Shown one piece after another: positions 32,230 through 42,389 of a stretch of 64,000 nucleotides of DNA (the stretch's first letter is position 1; each line of letters opens with the position of its first letter). Source of the stretch: Epiperipatus broadwayi (lineage: Eukaryota > Onychophora > Udeonychophora > Euonychophora > Peripatidae); NCBI GenBank assembly GCA_028023455.1, contig JAQFVV010000027.1:6691845-6755844 (forward strand). Reading direction: 5' to 3'. The translations under genes and the position numbers were made by a program. The notes under the pieces were generated by a model, which worked only from the letters and a program-made list of their open reading frames with translations, was not told the DNA's origin and did not search any database.

Positions 32230-32540
32230 ATGTAAATAGAGGGTTTTGAACTCAGGATTTTTCAGACTTCACTCCATCTTAAACAATTAATCCACACTAC
32301 CACACACATGCAAAAAAAACATATGATCCCCAATATACATATTTCATGCAAAACCTGCACTCATCATTAGGGCCAGATTATAATCTCCCACACATATATA
32401 CAATCAGTGCTCAGTTTATATTAAGATAACAATTCCTCAAACTTTAAAGAACCCTTCCAACTATTCAATCATCCATTTCATTAAAACACCGACAATGGAA
32501 TGCTCAAAGCCCTTATTGGATTTGATATTGTAGTCATACC
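32230..32540 (-). mobile_element. HHR-1 repeat, inverted copy
   Basis: The minus strand carries AAAGTTTGAGGAATTG, the ribozyme region (32,328-32,385) and the start of the tRNA-like part (TGTGTGTGGTAGTGTGGATT). It faces the copy at 31.83-32.16 kb. Confidence 0.65.
32328..32385 (-). ncRNA. Hammerhead ribozyme, HHR-1, C3 mutated
   Basis: The core reads ATGATGA (32,361-32,367), so C3 is lost, but GAAA (32,342-32,345) is kept. Stem II is GUGCA-GGUUU-UGCAU: the closing U-A of other copies has become A-U. This compensatory change supports a selected or inherited paired stem. Confidence 0.65.
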
Positions 32541-33015
32541 AAGGTAGACATTACACCAATCTAGTCCCTTTTATTTAATTACTGTTATTGTATGACCTGG
32601 ATTCAAATCTTGGTCTAAGAAAATTTGAATATTCTTTTTCAAAATGCATACAATTGAAAATTAAAATATTCTAGTCTTGGGTATTACACAAGATATAAAC
32701 AAAATGGAAAAGCCCCTCCTGTTTATTAGATATGGTCATAGAAAAATGGTGTAAAATTATTTTGAATTTTATCAGACTTTTTGCAAAAGATGCTCAAAAT
32801 TAAAAAAATACTAACAAAAGCATCATATACCCATGAATCTACATTTTCTGGTGGGTTTGTTGTATATAGATTGAAAGAAAAATAATGCAATAGCTTTTGC
32901 AAAAAAATTAACATTAAGTATTATGCATTTTCTCCTTTGAGCTTGCACTATTCAGAAGTATTATCTATCATATAATCATAATTTCATATGCTTACACATG
33001 CTGTTAATAAAAGTA
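32541..33015. other. AT-rich stretch, nothing recognised
   Basis: No supported feature. Confidence 0.4.
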
Positions 33016-33019
33016 CCAA

Positions 33020-33380
33020 ACTCTTGGTACAGTAATGCGATCAAGTGCAAACCTTTATAATCGATCAATTCAAGAAAGCTTGTACAAAAAATCCCTATCT
33101 AGTGCCTACTTATTCAACATTCCCAGACTAGTTTCTAGCTTGTGTCTTTCGTTAGTGAGGAGCCTTGGATTAAGAGTACTGCACCTAGATCTTAGGTGCA
33201 ATGCTCTCGATCCAAGGCTATTCATCATTGAAGGGCCTTGGCTCCTCATTGATTAAAGCAATAAGCTAGAAACTAGTCTGGGGATGTTCGATAAGTAAGC
33301 ACTAGACAGGAATTTTATGCACTGAATCCATTAATTACAAAGGCTTGCCCTTGGTGGCACTGTTCTATGGAGAGTTTGGA
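33020..33380. mobile_element. HHR-2 foldback element, copy 3, decayed ribozymes
   Basis: Left arm 33,030-33,200 and right arm 33,210-33,375 show the same order as copy 1. The minus-strand core is CTAACGA (G5 lost) and the plus-strand core is TTGATTA. GAAACTAGTC is kept in both. The outer ends carry GTGCAAACC.TT.TAATCGAT and GGCTTGCCCTTGGTGGCAC. Confidence 0.7.
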
Positions 33381-34440
33381 GTATTATCTATGTTTACTCA
33401 CTGTTTAATGACTATCAGTATATTTAGCAGTTTCTTCCATATAAATAAAAAGTGGATAGCCCAAAATAGTCATGGGATTTCAGAGTATTGATTCCATTGT
33501 ATCAGGTACATTATCAGTTAAATTTTCCATAAATCCATAAGAAATCATAAATATCAATACTATGTAATTTATGTAGCATTCATTGCTTAGAGGCAGATTC
33601 AATCTTAAGTTTCTCTAAACATAAGTTAGATGAACTAATGTTACTCAAGGTATCTAATGAAGATAAGTCATAATAAACTATTACTAGAAAGATCTCTGGA
33701 GCCTTGTATCCTGTTGCCTTTATGTTTTTTTATGGCATAGACTTAACATATATAATATGGATTATTTTCAATAAGAATTTTATTGATTTATATACTGTAT
33801 ATATATAAGTGAAAATCTGTTTGTTTGTTATCTAAAATTTCATCAAATATAGCATCAATCTTGATGAAATGTGTACAGCTTTCTTTCTTTATTTTGGAGA
33901 AGTACATTATCTATGGATTTTTTCTTGATATAATTAATTGTTTTAAAAACATTGATAATTTGCAATACAAAAATGCATCAGTACTAACTATTTTCTAATG
34001 ATGTCATAAAAATGCAAAAAGAGGGCAGCACTGATTAAAAGATTACAGATGTTGGGAAAGGTTGCAACCTGTGTATTGAAGCACATAAAGAGAATAATAG
34101 TTTTTTGGTAATCAGAGATATTTTATTGCATAAATATATTTTAAATTAATTATAGTTTTTTGGACTACATACTTAATTTCTCACATGCAAGTAGAGACAA
34201 TGTTAAAATTTCATAGACATTCAAAATTTTACTTTATCACATGATTAAAAGATTCTTTGGAAAATTTTTTAAACAGGTGCAAAGTGTGTTGTGGTCTTTG
34301 TATCGAAATACGTATTACAAAAATAGATTGAATTATAGTTTTTTGTAAAGTGAGGTAAAATTTGATTTCATAAATATATTTTAAATTAACTAAATTTTGT
34401 TTGTACCATGTATTTCTTATTTGTAGGTATAGCATGAATA
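33381..34440. other. AT-rich stretch with a diverged duplication
   Basis: TTTTATTGCATAAATATATT and TTTGATTTCATAAATATATT (each followed by TTAAATTAA) occur at about 34,122 and 34,362 with similar flanks, suggesting a 240-bp duplication. No gene recognised. Confidence 0.45.
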
Positions 34441-34495
34441 TAATATTAATACCATCTACGTTCTTTACTACGTTTTACAATGCTTTTTTACAACC

Positions 34496-34545
34496 CTTTA
34501 TTGACAGTTTCGATTGCCCCAGCAATCTTCTTCAGAATGATGTCC
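34496..34545 (-). ncRNA. Hammerhead ribozyme, HHR-4, unit 2
   Basis: Minus-strand order is CTGAAGA (34,529-34,535; position 7 is A, allowed), then a single unpaired A, stem II GAUUGC-UGGG-GCAAUC with six pairs, then GAAACUGUC (34,503-34,511). Stem III is minimal, one or two pairs. Stem I is weaker than in unit 1, with AUU/AAU and further interrupted pairs. Confidence 0.6.
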
Positions 34546-34817
34546 AGTTTTTAATTAAATAGTCTGCTGCTTCTTTACTTTCCTTCTCTTTAATATAGTC
34601 TATTAAATTTTGGTGTTCCTTATCTGCTCCATGCATCCAATCACACATATATATATATCAATGTTTCTTCTTTCTTCTTATCCAAGCTCTATTTCCAATA
34701 ATCTTTATCTTCTTTATGAAGTATTATAAGTTAATCTTTCTTATTGTATTGCCAAATCCATATAATATTAATATCATCTATGTTCTTTATTACTTTTTAT
34801 AATTCTTTGTTACAACC

Positions 34818-34864
34818 CACTATTGACAGTTTCAATTGCTCCAGCAATCTTCTTCAGAACAATG
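34818..34864 (-). ncRNA. Hammerhead ribozyme, HHR-4, unit 1
   Basis: Core CTGAAGA (34,851-34,857), stem II GAUUGC-UGGA-GCAAUU (the last pair becomes G-U), and GAAACUGUC (34,825-34,833). Stem I pairs CAUUGUU with AAUAGUG over seven pairs including two G-U. Cleavage is predicted between 34,825 and 34,824 on the minus strand. The very short stem III is the form described for Penelope-associated hammerheads. Confidence 0.68.
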
Positions 34865-35010
34865 ACCGTACTTTTATTTAAATCGAATCTGCCAATAGTG
34901 GCTTGTAAAAAGGCATTATGAAAAGTAATAAAGAACATAGATGATGTTAATATGATATGGATTTGACATTCAGTAAGAAAGATAAAATTATAATATTTCA
35001 TATAGCATAA

Positions 35011-35208
35011 ATGAAATTTTGCAGCCATTTTAAAAAATTAGTTTATCATGTAAAAAATATATGATTTAAACTAAAAGCTTCTAAAAGTTGATCAAATTCA
35101 ATAGTATAATTGATCTTAAAATGTTATGTTTTCCTACACTGCTGCTGACAATTCATGTATTATTATTTCATGTAAATAATGGGTAAACATATAAGCCATG
35201 AAAACAGG
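35011..35208. other. AT-rich stretch, nothing recognised
   Basis: No supported feature. Confidence 0.4.
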
Positions 35209-35218
35209 TTCGTATTGT

Positions 35219-35324
35219 CAAGCATTGGTGGTCGAAAGATCAGCAATGACTGCTTTACAAGCAGCTGTCCTGGGTTAGCGGATTCGCTTCCTGGCTGATG
35301 CTATGACACATGGGAAAAAACAGC
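35219..35324 (+). mobile_element. tRNA-derived SINE, family S, copy 1
   Basis: The head GCATTGGTGGTCGAAAGATC has an A-box-like start, the arm CTGC-TTTACAA-GCAG is an anticodon stem and loop, and GGATTCGCTTCC resembles a B-box. The tail is GATGCTATGACACATG plus an A-run. The flanks TTCGTATTGT and TTCATATTGT (35,209-35,218 and 35,325-35,334) look like a target-site duplication with one mismatch. Family members: 38.3, 44.3, 61.85, 63.15 kb. Confidence 0.8.
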
Positions 35325-35457
35325 TTCATATTGTATTATATATTTTTATTCTACTAATGCAAGCAAAACTACAGGTACAGCTGATAACATAAAAATTTCA
35401 ATTGTGTAAGTTTCTTTTTTTATAAATTAAAAATCTTGCTATAAATCATTATATAGG

Positions 35458-35740
35458 GTATATGAGCACAGACTTTCACATGACCACCACTCTCCACACT
35501 ATCTCATAACACTGATACACTTAAACACACATGACCACCACCACTCTCCACACTATCTCATAACACTGATACACTTAAGCACACACAACCACCACTCTAC
35601 ACACTATCTCATAACACTGATACACTTAAACACACTATCTCATAACACTGATACACTTAAACACACATGACCACCACCACTCTCCACACTATCTCATAAC
35701 ACTGATACACTTAAGCACACACAACCACCACTCTACACAA
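35458..35740 (-). repeat. Tandem repeat of a palindrome-family arm
   Basis: The words CTATCTCATAACACTGATAC and ACTTAAACACAC or ACTTAAGCACAC recur about every 50-65 bp, four to five times. The unit is one arm of the palindrome at 57.4 kb (GGGTATATGAGCACAGACTT starts the array). Confidence 0.75.
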
Positions 35741-36720
35741 TTTCAGGCATCAGAATTGACCAAACTGGGCTATGATCCATGGACCTTGAGTTCCAGAGTC
35801 CACCACTGCAGCAAAGCATGCTGGAAACTCAGAAAGAAAGTAAATGGTTTATTATTCAGGAGCTCAAGAATTTTAAGCATCTGAAGTGACAGAGCTGGAC
35901 ATTAATCCATGGACCTTGAGCTCCATAGTCTGCCACTGCAGCAAAGCATGCTGGGAACTCATAAAAATATAGTGATTGAAGTGTTTATTGTTGAGGAATT
36001 CATAAGAAGTTCAAGCACTTTCAGCTCATTGAACCATTGCAGCAAAGCATGCTGGGAACTGAGAAAGAATATAATAATTAAATGTTTTATTATACTCCAG
36101 GAAGTTCAAGCATGAAGTGACAAAGCTGCACTGTGATCTATGGAGTTTGAGTTCTAGATTCTGCCATTCTACTAGTGCAACAAAGTATGATGGGAAGTGA
36201 GGAAGACTATAGTAATTGAATGGTTTATTATTCATAAGTTCATAAAAGGTTCAACCATGACAGAGCTGGGCTGTGATCCATGGATGTGGAGCTCCAGAAT
36301 CCACCACTGCAGCAAAGCATACTGGGAACTCAGAAATGGTTTATTGTTCAGGAGTCCATAAGAATTTCAAGCATCAGAATTAGCAGTGCTGGGCTGGATC
36401 AATGGACCTTGAACTCCAGAATTTGCCACTGCAACAAAGCATTCTGGGAACTCAGAAGGAATATTGAAATTGAATGGTTTATTATTCAGGAGTTCATAAG
36501 AAATTCTGGCTACAGAAATCACAGAACTGCACTGCGATCCATAGATCTTGAGCTTCACTCTCTGCTATTGGAGCAAAGCATGCTGGGAACTCAGAAAGAA
36601 TATAGTAATTGAACGGTTTATTATTCAGGAGTTCATAAGAATTTCAGGCAACAGAAGTCACAGATCTGGGTTCCATGGAACTTGTGCTCTAGTGTCTGCC
36701 AATCTACCATTTCAGCAATT
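35741..36720 (-). repeat. Tandem array of SINE family D units, about 120-130 bp each
   Basis: About seven to eight units, each with CAGCAAAGCATGCTGGGAAC, GATCCATGGACCTTGAG and TGGTTTATTATTCAGGAG words. On the minus strand these correspond to the tRNA-like head GCAGTGGCAGACTC..GGAGCTCAAGGTCC and the tail TTCTTATGAACTCCTGAATA. Dispersed single SINE D copies share both parts, so a SINE appears to have turned into satellite-like DNA. Short frames crossing the array have no coding meaning. Confidence 0.8.
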
Positions 36721-37074
36721 CATGCAGAGCTATATAATTATTGGATTTTTTTATATCCATCCAACACATTTTACATTTAATATTAATTTATGTCATGGAG
36801 CTATCCACAGTTCAGTTTCTCATTTGGTTATTTTTTTGCCAAATTTTTATCACCTAGCAAATGGAATGCCTGATTGGGTGACCATTACAACTCTTTAACT
36901 GTTCTTTTAGGAGGAATTAAACCATTTTACTTTTAATGTATTTATTAGATCATTTGTCTTTTTGAGATGTTTTCATTTATATGGTGAGTAGACTTTCTAA
37001 ATATATCTAAAAAGATATTACACATGGAAATAAAAAGTGGATTAATTATTCTATATCTAAGTAAAAAAGTGATA
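36721..37074. other. AT-rich stretch, nothing recognised
   Basis: No supported feature. Confidence 0.4.
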
Positions 37075-37605
37075 ATCTTTAATTGGTTTAAAGATTGTGT
37101 CTGGATTAGTAGTAACATGATAATCTCTAGTTTAAGAAGTAGTTAATAATAATCAATAAAATATTTATCTGAAGCAGATGAAATCAAAGTTGTGATTGCA
37201 GAAAATTTGACACTTGTAAATCAAACTATATTAATCTGAATTATTTCATGTGTTTATGTTTGATTAAAAAACGGATATATAGTAATCTTTAACTGAATTT
37301 AAAATGTACATTTAAGCTATGAGTGATATAATAATCTCTGACCTAAGAAAAGATTAGTAATAGTAATTAATATATTAATCTAAAGTGGATGGAGTCAAAG
37401 TTGTGAGTGCAGAAAAATTGGCACTTGGAAATCAAATTGTAATTATATATATAAATGAAATTTAAAATTTATGCGTGGGTTAGGAATGATATGATAATCT
37501 CTGATCTAGTAAATGATTAATAATGTATTATCTGAAGTAGATGGAGTCAATGTTGTGAATAAAAAAAGTTTGATATTTGTAAATCAAATTATAGTAGTAG
37601 GATGA
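37075..37605 (+). repeat. Three diverged tandem units of 160-210 bp
   Basis: Each unit has ATGATAATCTCT or ATAATAATCTCT, GA.TCAAAGTTGTGA.TGCAG or its variant, and TTTG.CACTTG.AAATCAAA. Starts are near 37,110, 37,325 and 37,485. A related fourth piece is at 39,980-40,085. Confidence 0.7.
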
Positions 37606-38139
37606 AAAACATATAATGTTTAATTCATTATAAAATATATAAAAATAATATTTATTATGCATAAAAACAATTTTTAAAAATCTATAGCTTCAAATAAAGG
37701 TGGATTGATTTTAGTAGTAAACTAAATAATGTACTAATCGTATGATTACTAGGCTAGTCTTATAAATTCCATGTTATTTCTTAATGTTCTATTTTATATG
37801 TCAAGGAAAATCAACCTATTAATGAGAATGAAATAAAAAAAAACTAGCAAAATTTTAAAACCTTTCTTTAAAGTCTTTATCTAGCTCACGAGGTCTTAGA
37901 TGATTAAAGTCATGCATAAAAAGATTTGAAGGAATTCAATCAGAACATGGATACCTCATCGGTCCATTAAATTCTTTACTTTTTTATAATTTATATATAA
38001 ATTGGATCATCATAAGAAATTGATAAGACTGCTTGATGCAGAGACTTTAATGATGTTCAAAAATAGTGGTGTAACAGATGAGGAGTTTGAATCTCAAGAA
38101 ATTCTTATGAATATCAAAACAATAAAGACATTCCATTTT
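37606..38139. other. AT-rich stretch, nothing recognised
   Basis: No supported feature. Confidence 0.4.
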
Positions 38140-38245
38140 TATTCATAGTAGCAGTGATAGAGGCTCAGAATCTGGATATGATCTTGTGTTCGAATTTCTT
38201 ATAACCTTTTGAGTAATAAAGTCTTTCAATTATTTCTTAGTACCC
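38140..38245 (+). mobile_element. tRNA-head SINE, family D
   Basis: It reads GTAGCAGTGATAGAGGCTCA, then TTGTGTTCGAATTTCTTATA (B-box-like TTCGAAT and tail), then GAGTAATAAAGTCTTTCAAT. It is directly followed by the target duplication of a family S SINE. Confidence 0.6.
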
Positions 38246-38261
38246 AATGTGAGGTGTATTT

Positions 38262-38364
38262 TTTTTCTCATGTGTCATAGCATCAGTCAGGAAGCGAACC
38301 CACTAACCTGGGACAACTGCTTGTAAAGAATCTGTCGCTGACCTCTCGACCACCAATGCTTGAC
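38262..38364 (-). mobile_element. tRNA-derived SINE, family S, copy 2
   Basis: Minus orientation: GGTGGTCGAGAGGTCAGCG head, B-box-like GGTTCGCTTCC after a small insertion, and GATGCTATGACACATGAG then an A-run. It is flanked by a perfect 15-bp target-site duplication ATGTGAGGTGTATTT (38,247-38,261 and 38,365-38,379). Its preservation suggests a fairly recent insertion. Confidence 0.88.
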
Positions 38365-38389
38365 ATGTGAGGTGTATTTAACTATGTTA

Positions 38390-38835
38390 TTCGTTTTCTT
38401 TTCATTCTATTACGATATATATACATATTAGACAATGAAGCTTATTTAAAAACACTCTATAGGATTTAAAAAACAAACCTTGATATTATTTATTGTGTTA
38501 ATGTCTTTGGAAATAGAATAATAATTACTCAGCATTCCACAAATTCTTACAAATATAATCTCCTTTTCTGGAAAAGTTTGATTAAATTTATTAAATATTC
38601 AAGATTTTTTTTTTTTCATTTTGATAAAAAGATTATATATATCTCACTCTATAATTTTATTTATTTTTCATAATAAAATAAATGTTGTTTACAAACGAAA
38701 CACTAGCTTAAAACTTTTTAAAAAGTCATTGATTTCAATAATCATTTTTAAAAACCTGATGATTACTTGTTGAGAAGGTGTGTGTGTGTGCGTGCGTGAT
38801 AGGTTGAGTTTTGTTTTAAAATCAATTAGTTATAC
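38390..38835. other. AT-rich stretch, nothing recognised
   Basis: Only a short GT run at 38,780-38,797 (GTGTGTGTGTGCGTGCGTG) stands out. Confidence 0.45.
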
Positions 38836-38836
38836 A

Positions 38837-39082
38837 TGTTTTTCTTGTTTTTCCTTTCTTCCTTACTTTATTTTATTTCTCTCTTTTATTCTTTCTTTTT
38901 TTCCTTTCTTTCTTTCTTCCTTTTTTCTTATCTTACTTCCTTTCTTCCTTTTTTCTTTCTTTTCTTCTGCCTTTCTTCTTTCTTTTTTCTTTCTTCCTTT
39001 TTTCCTTTCTTCCTTTTTTCCTATTTTTCTTTTTTCTTTCATTTTTCCTTTCTTCTTTTCTTCCTACCTTTCTTTCTTCTGT
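38837..39082 (+). repeat. Polypyrimidine tract, imperfect CTTT/CCTT repeat
   Basis: About 245 bases of almost pure C and T with CTTTC, CCTTTC and TTCCTT words. The open frames in it (Phe/Ser/Leu rich) arise because pyrimidine-only DNA lacks stop codons. Such tracts can form triplex DNA. Confidence 0.9.
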
Positions 39083-39114
39083 GTTAAACCATTCAGGACA
39101 TAAAATGATCAATT

Positions 39115-39485
39115 TTCTTTAACCACCTTTATGTCATTTACTAATAACAAGTAGATGGCAGATAATATACTTAATAAATCCCTATTCTATGCTGTCCTTA
39201 TTTCCAGGTTAGTTTCAAGCTTATGGCTTTCATCAGATCAAGACCAATGTCTGGACCTTTAAAAACTAATGTATCTTTTTTCTAGCAGTCATTACTCTGT
39301 TTTACAATAAGCATCAGCCCAAATTGAAAAAGATATTGTTTTCAATTTAAGCCCCACAGATGAAAGCTCTAAGATTGAAACTAATCTGGCCTACTATTAT
39401 AGAACAATCTTGAATAAGGATTTATTAACCACTATTATCTGCTATTTATTAGTTTATACTGGTAAAACAATATATAAGCTTGTGC
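39115..39485. mobile_element. HHR-2-related foldback element
   Basis: Left arm 39,120-39,260 and right arm 39,350-39,480 are inverse complements with central unique DNA. The minus-strand ribozyme (39,196-39,243) keeps CTGATGA, a perfect stem II AAGC-CAUAA-GCUU and GAAAC, but the triplet is ACC rather than GUC. The plus-strand arm has CAGATGA. The perfect stem II probably shows the ancestral form for HHR-2. Confidence 0.7.
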
Positions 39486-39504
39486 CATGTGATAGTCTTG
39501 AGAA

Positions 39505-39640
39505 AATAATCAAAATGATTACTTGTTTTGGAGATCATGGGATATTTCAGCATCAGAAATGACAAATTATGTTTTAATCAAGTAATATTAACATCTATAG
39601 TCCATCATTCTACCACTATACTGAAACATAGAAAGCTGAT
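39505..39640 (-). mobile_element. tRNA-head SINE, family D, decayed
   Basis: The minus strand reads AGTATAGTGGTAGAATGATG then TTTCTGATGCTGAAATATCC, matching the head and middle of the array units at 35.7-36.7 kb. Confidence 0.5.
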
Positions 39641-40090
39641 AATTCTGGTTTAGGCAAGTTCTATGTCTTCCAAAGTTCTAAACCCTAAAGTATTTTCTTC
39701 TTTGCTTATCTTTGTAAAGGAGAATTAAAAAGTATTTAATTTAGATTAGTAATGTGAAATAAAAAAAATATCTGTGAAGAATGCTTTTTATCTTTGTAAC
39801 ATTTCAAAGGACAAGGAAATACAACAAATGTGAAGCTCAGACCATTACATCTACAATTTTTAAATTCTCAGTGTTTAAGACCCTCCACAAAGTGTTAAAA
39901 GCTGATAGATACCAATCCTTATTTTTCATGGGAGGTGTATAGTAAATATTACACCACATAAATACTATTTATTAAGTGAATAATCTCTAGTCTAATGAAC
40001 AACTAATAAAAATTGTTCCATCAAGTCATTTGTGTCAAAGTTGTGAGGGCAATAAGTTTGACACATCAATTAAAGTGTAATAATTGGCTA
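39641..40090. other. AT-rich stretch with one dispersed repeat
   Basis: 39,980-40,085 matches the tandem units of 37.1-37.6 kb. Otherwise no supported feature. Confidence 0.45.
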
Positions 40091-40260
40091 TCCATATACA
40101 TTGAACAATGTTAAAGACATGTGTAAGAGATTGTGATCTGGGCCATCTGATGAGTGCTAGTTCATCATGAAGTGCATATCTTGAGAATCATACATCTTTT
40201 TCAAGTTTTTGGTTATATATTTATGATTATACTCTTCTGCAAGATGCTAAAAGTGGATAG
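40091..40260 (+). mobile_element. HHR-1 repeat, diverged copy
   Basis: It contains AGAGATTGTGATCTGGGCCA, CTGATGA (40,147-40,153), stem II GUGCU..AUCAU with a mismatch, and GAAG in place of GAAA. The ribozyme should be inactive. The tRNA-like part is not recognisable. Confidence 0.55.
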
Positions 40261-40829
40261 ATACCTGTCTCTACCTTGCATGAGAGTAGTGCAGTAAAAA
40301 TTACACAAAAAGAATTATTATTCATTAAATGAAACAATAATTTACTCTTAGTGATTAATCCTTTGTCCTTTTTACTTCCTAATTTCAAATGCAGGTTAGC
40401 TTATGCAGAGAGCTTTTTCCTTTTCCACTTAGCAATTCAATGTAATATATTTTTAAAAATAAAAAGATTTTGAAAAACTATTCTTTTTTTTTCAGTAATT
40501 TTTAATCTTCAAATAACTTTGAAATCCATTTTGCATTTTAAAAAATCTGTTCTCCCACATAGGTCTATTATTAATAAAAATAAATTCAATGGATGTATGA
40601 TATTTTCTCTAATGAAAGAAAACATTAGCTAATTAGTCGTAAGGATGAACAATAATATTTGATAATTGTTGGTCATTGTTTTCATTGCTTATTATTTTTT
40701 GGCACAATATATTTTATCATCTTAATGTTAAAAGTATATGTTTTAATACATTCGTATTAATAAAATACATATTAGTAACAAGTCACTAAACTCCCCTGTT
40801 TAAACAATATAAGACAATGAATAGCTCTT
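40261..40829. other. AT-rich stretch, nothing recognised
   Basis: No supported feature. Confidence 0.4.
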
Positions 40830-40995
40830 CATTCTAGCACCATCTAGTGTAAGGTAGAGTAATAATTGATAAAGGCAAAATCTAGAAACCAGTGTGATGG
40901 TAGAGATTTAAATTTTTGGGATAGGGATATTATACACACCTTGTAAACACTGATTACTCAAGATTATATTAGATGGCACTGGAGTAGAGAATTAT
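40830..40995. mobile_element. Small HHR-2-related foldback
   Basis: Ends CTAGCACCATCTAGTGTAAG and TTATATTAGATGGCACTGGAG are inverted. The centre keeps only TCTAGAAACCAGTGTGATGG, with no usable ribozyme core. Confidence 0.55.
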
Positions 40996-41394
40996 TCTTG
41001 TGATAAGATTAGTATTGCTTTAGTGGTGCATTTTTTTCGAACAAAATTCTGCTAAGGTTTAAAATAGCTTAATTATTTAATGTGGTTCTTTGGAGTTTTA
41101 CAGTTATATTTTGTTCTATTAGTTTGTTTTTATCTATTGTTTTATGACATTATTTTTTTGTACATTTTCAATCATATATTTTGTTTCCACTCTCTGTTTT
41201 ATATACTCACAATATAATAATAATCATGATAAATAGACTGAAAAATCCTGAATTTAAATCCTTCTACTCTATTTACATATTAAAATAATAACAACAATAA
41301 TAATTTATTTATTTATTACAATAATATATAAATAATACAAAATTAATATAATTCCAAACAAGGAAATACTTGAGCAAAGAGTCATACATATATA

Positions 41395-41395
<1 letters not shown>

Positions 41396-41460
<65 letters not shown>

Positions 41461-41462
41461 TT
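41396..41462 (+). repeat. AAT microsatellite at a LINE 3' end
   Basis: About 21 ATA/TAA units. On the minus strand it is a (TTA)n tail directly downstream of the LINE remnant that follows. Confidence 0.9.
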
Positions 41463-41990
41463 ATATTTAATTACAAAGTCACAATATAAAAAATATAAAT
41501 TACAAAATATTAAATAAAATAACTACTTAGAATATAACCAATATCTCAAATATTCTTCAAACATAATAAGTGACATGTGGTCAGTAAACAAGCAGAGATA
41601 AAAGAATTAAGCGAGTTAATACCATTGTAATTGAACTTTCTACGACTACCTTCCAAATTAAAAGCAGGCAATGACAATTGAAAGTTTTTAGCTAATTGAC
41701 TATTTTAAAAATTTTTGCACATAAAAGAGAACGATGACAAAATATATCAATAATTACCCTATATTTATAAAGATTAACATCAGATAAAACACAATTATTC
41801 TGAATCGAAACTGATTTAGATTTTCCAGAAATAATACACATGAGTAATTTTATAAAACATATGATGATGACAATGTGTAAGCAATGCAACCACCTCAAAT
41901 ACAGATAAGACAATATACTTTGATAACAAGACTCATGAATAGTTAACAAAACAGATCTAGGCAAAAATTCAAGTAAATAATAAAATAATT
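41463..41990 (-). pseudogene. LINE 3' end fragment with TTA tail
   Basis: The minus strand contains KNFQLSLPAFNLEGSRRKFN then YNGINSLNSFISACL, resembling the terminal PR......F.Y.GI..FN.LP.. block of Jockey/CR1-type LINE proteins. Upstream frames are open but unrecognised. The (TTA)n tail follows. Confidence 0.5.
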
Positions 41991-42265
41991 AATTAATCTT
42001 ACGTAATCTCGAATACAAATAAACAATGTGACCACCAAGATAATCTAGAATTAATATAAACTCCCAAATAACAATAATTATCAACAAAAACAATATTAAC
42101 ACAAATGCTATTACAATGAATTCTATATTGGCTACAAATAGAAATATTCAAAGAATGACAAACAAATTTATATATAAAAAAAGAGTAGCTCTTCTTCTAT
42201 TACAATTGATTGTCAAATAATTAACATAAGCCAATTACTAATTAAAGCCAATTCATCAGCATTGT
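41991..42265. other. AT-rich stretch, nothing recognised
   Basis: No supported feature. Confidence 0.4.
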
Positions 42266-42355
42266 CAACAACAACAATAATAATAGTAATAGTAGTAGTA
42301 GTAGTAGTAGTAGTAATAATAGTAGTAGTAGTACTACTAGTAGTATTACTGCTAC

Positions 42356-42388
<33 letters not shown>

Positions 42389-42389
42389 T
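42266..42389 (+). repeat. Compound trinucleotide microsatellite
   Basis: CAA, AAT, AGT and again AAT blocks with a small inversion in the middle (AGTAGTACTACTAGTAGTA). On the minus strand the proximal TTA block is the 3' tail of the large LINE upstream. Confidence 0.85.

Larger units (their letters stand above)
34445..35010 (-). mobile_element. HHR-4 retrozyme-like dimer, period 322 bp
   Basis: The block with TTGACAGTTTC starts at 34,501 and 34,823, and flanking words (TCTA.GTTCTTTA.TAC) repeat with the same spacing. Each unit contains one minus-strand hammerhead. Immediately beside it, 34,880-35,010 holds an inverted partial unit on the + strand that begins around the cleavage site (CTGCCAATAGTGG). 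The 322-nt spacing between cleavage sites is within the size range reported for animal retrozymes. No open frame is present in the unit. Confidence 0.7.

Noticed and set aside
35458-36720. CRISPR array
   Set aside because: Repeats are contiguous diverged tandem units without unique spacers, and the window is animal nuclear DNA.
38780-39103. Phe/Ser/Leu-rich frames of 83 and 107 codons, as possible membrane proteins
   Set aside because: They arise from a stop-free polypyrimidine tract; composition alone explains the hydrophobicity.
42255-42275. Minus-strand CTGATGA as a hammerhead
   Set aside because: No GAAA box or helices follow.
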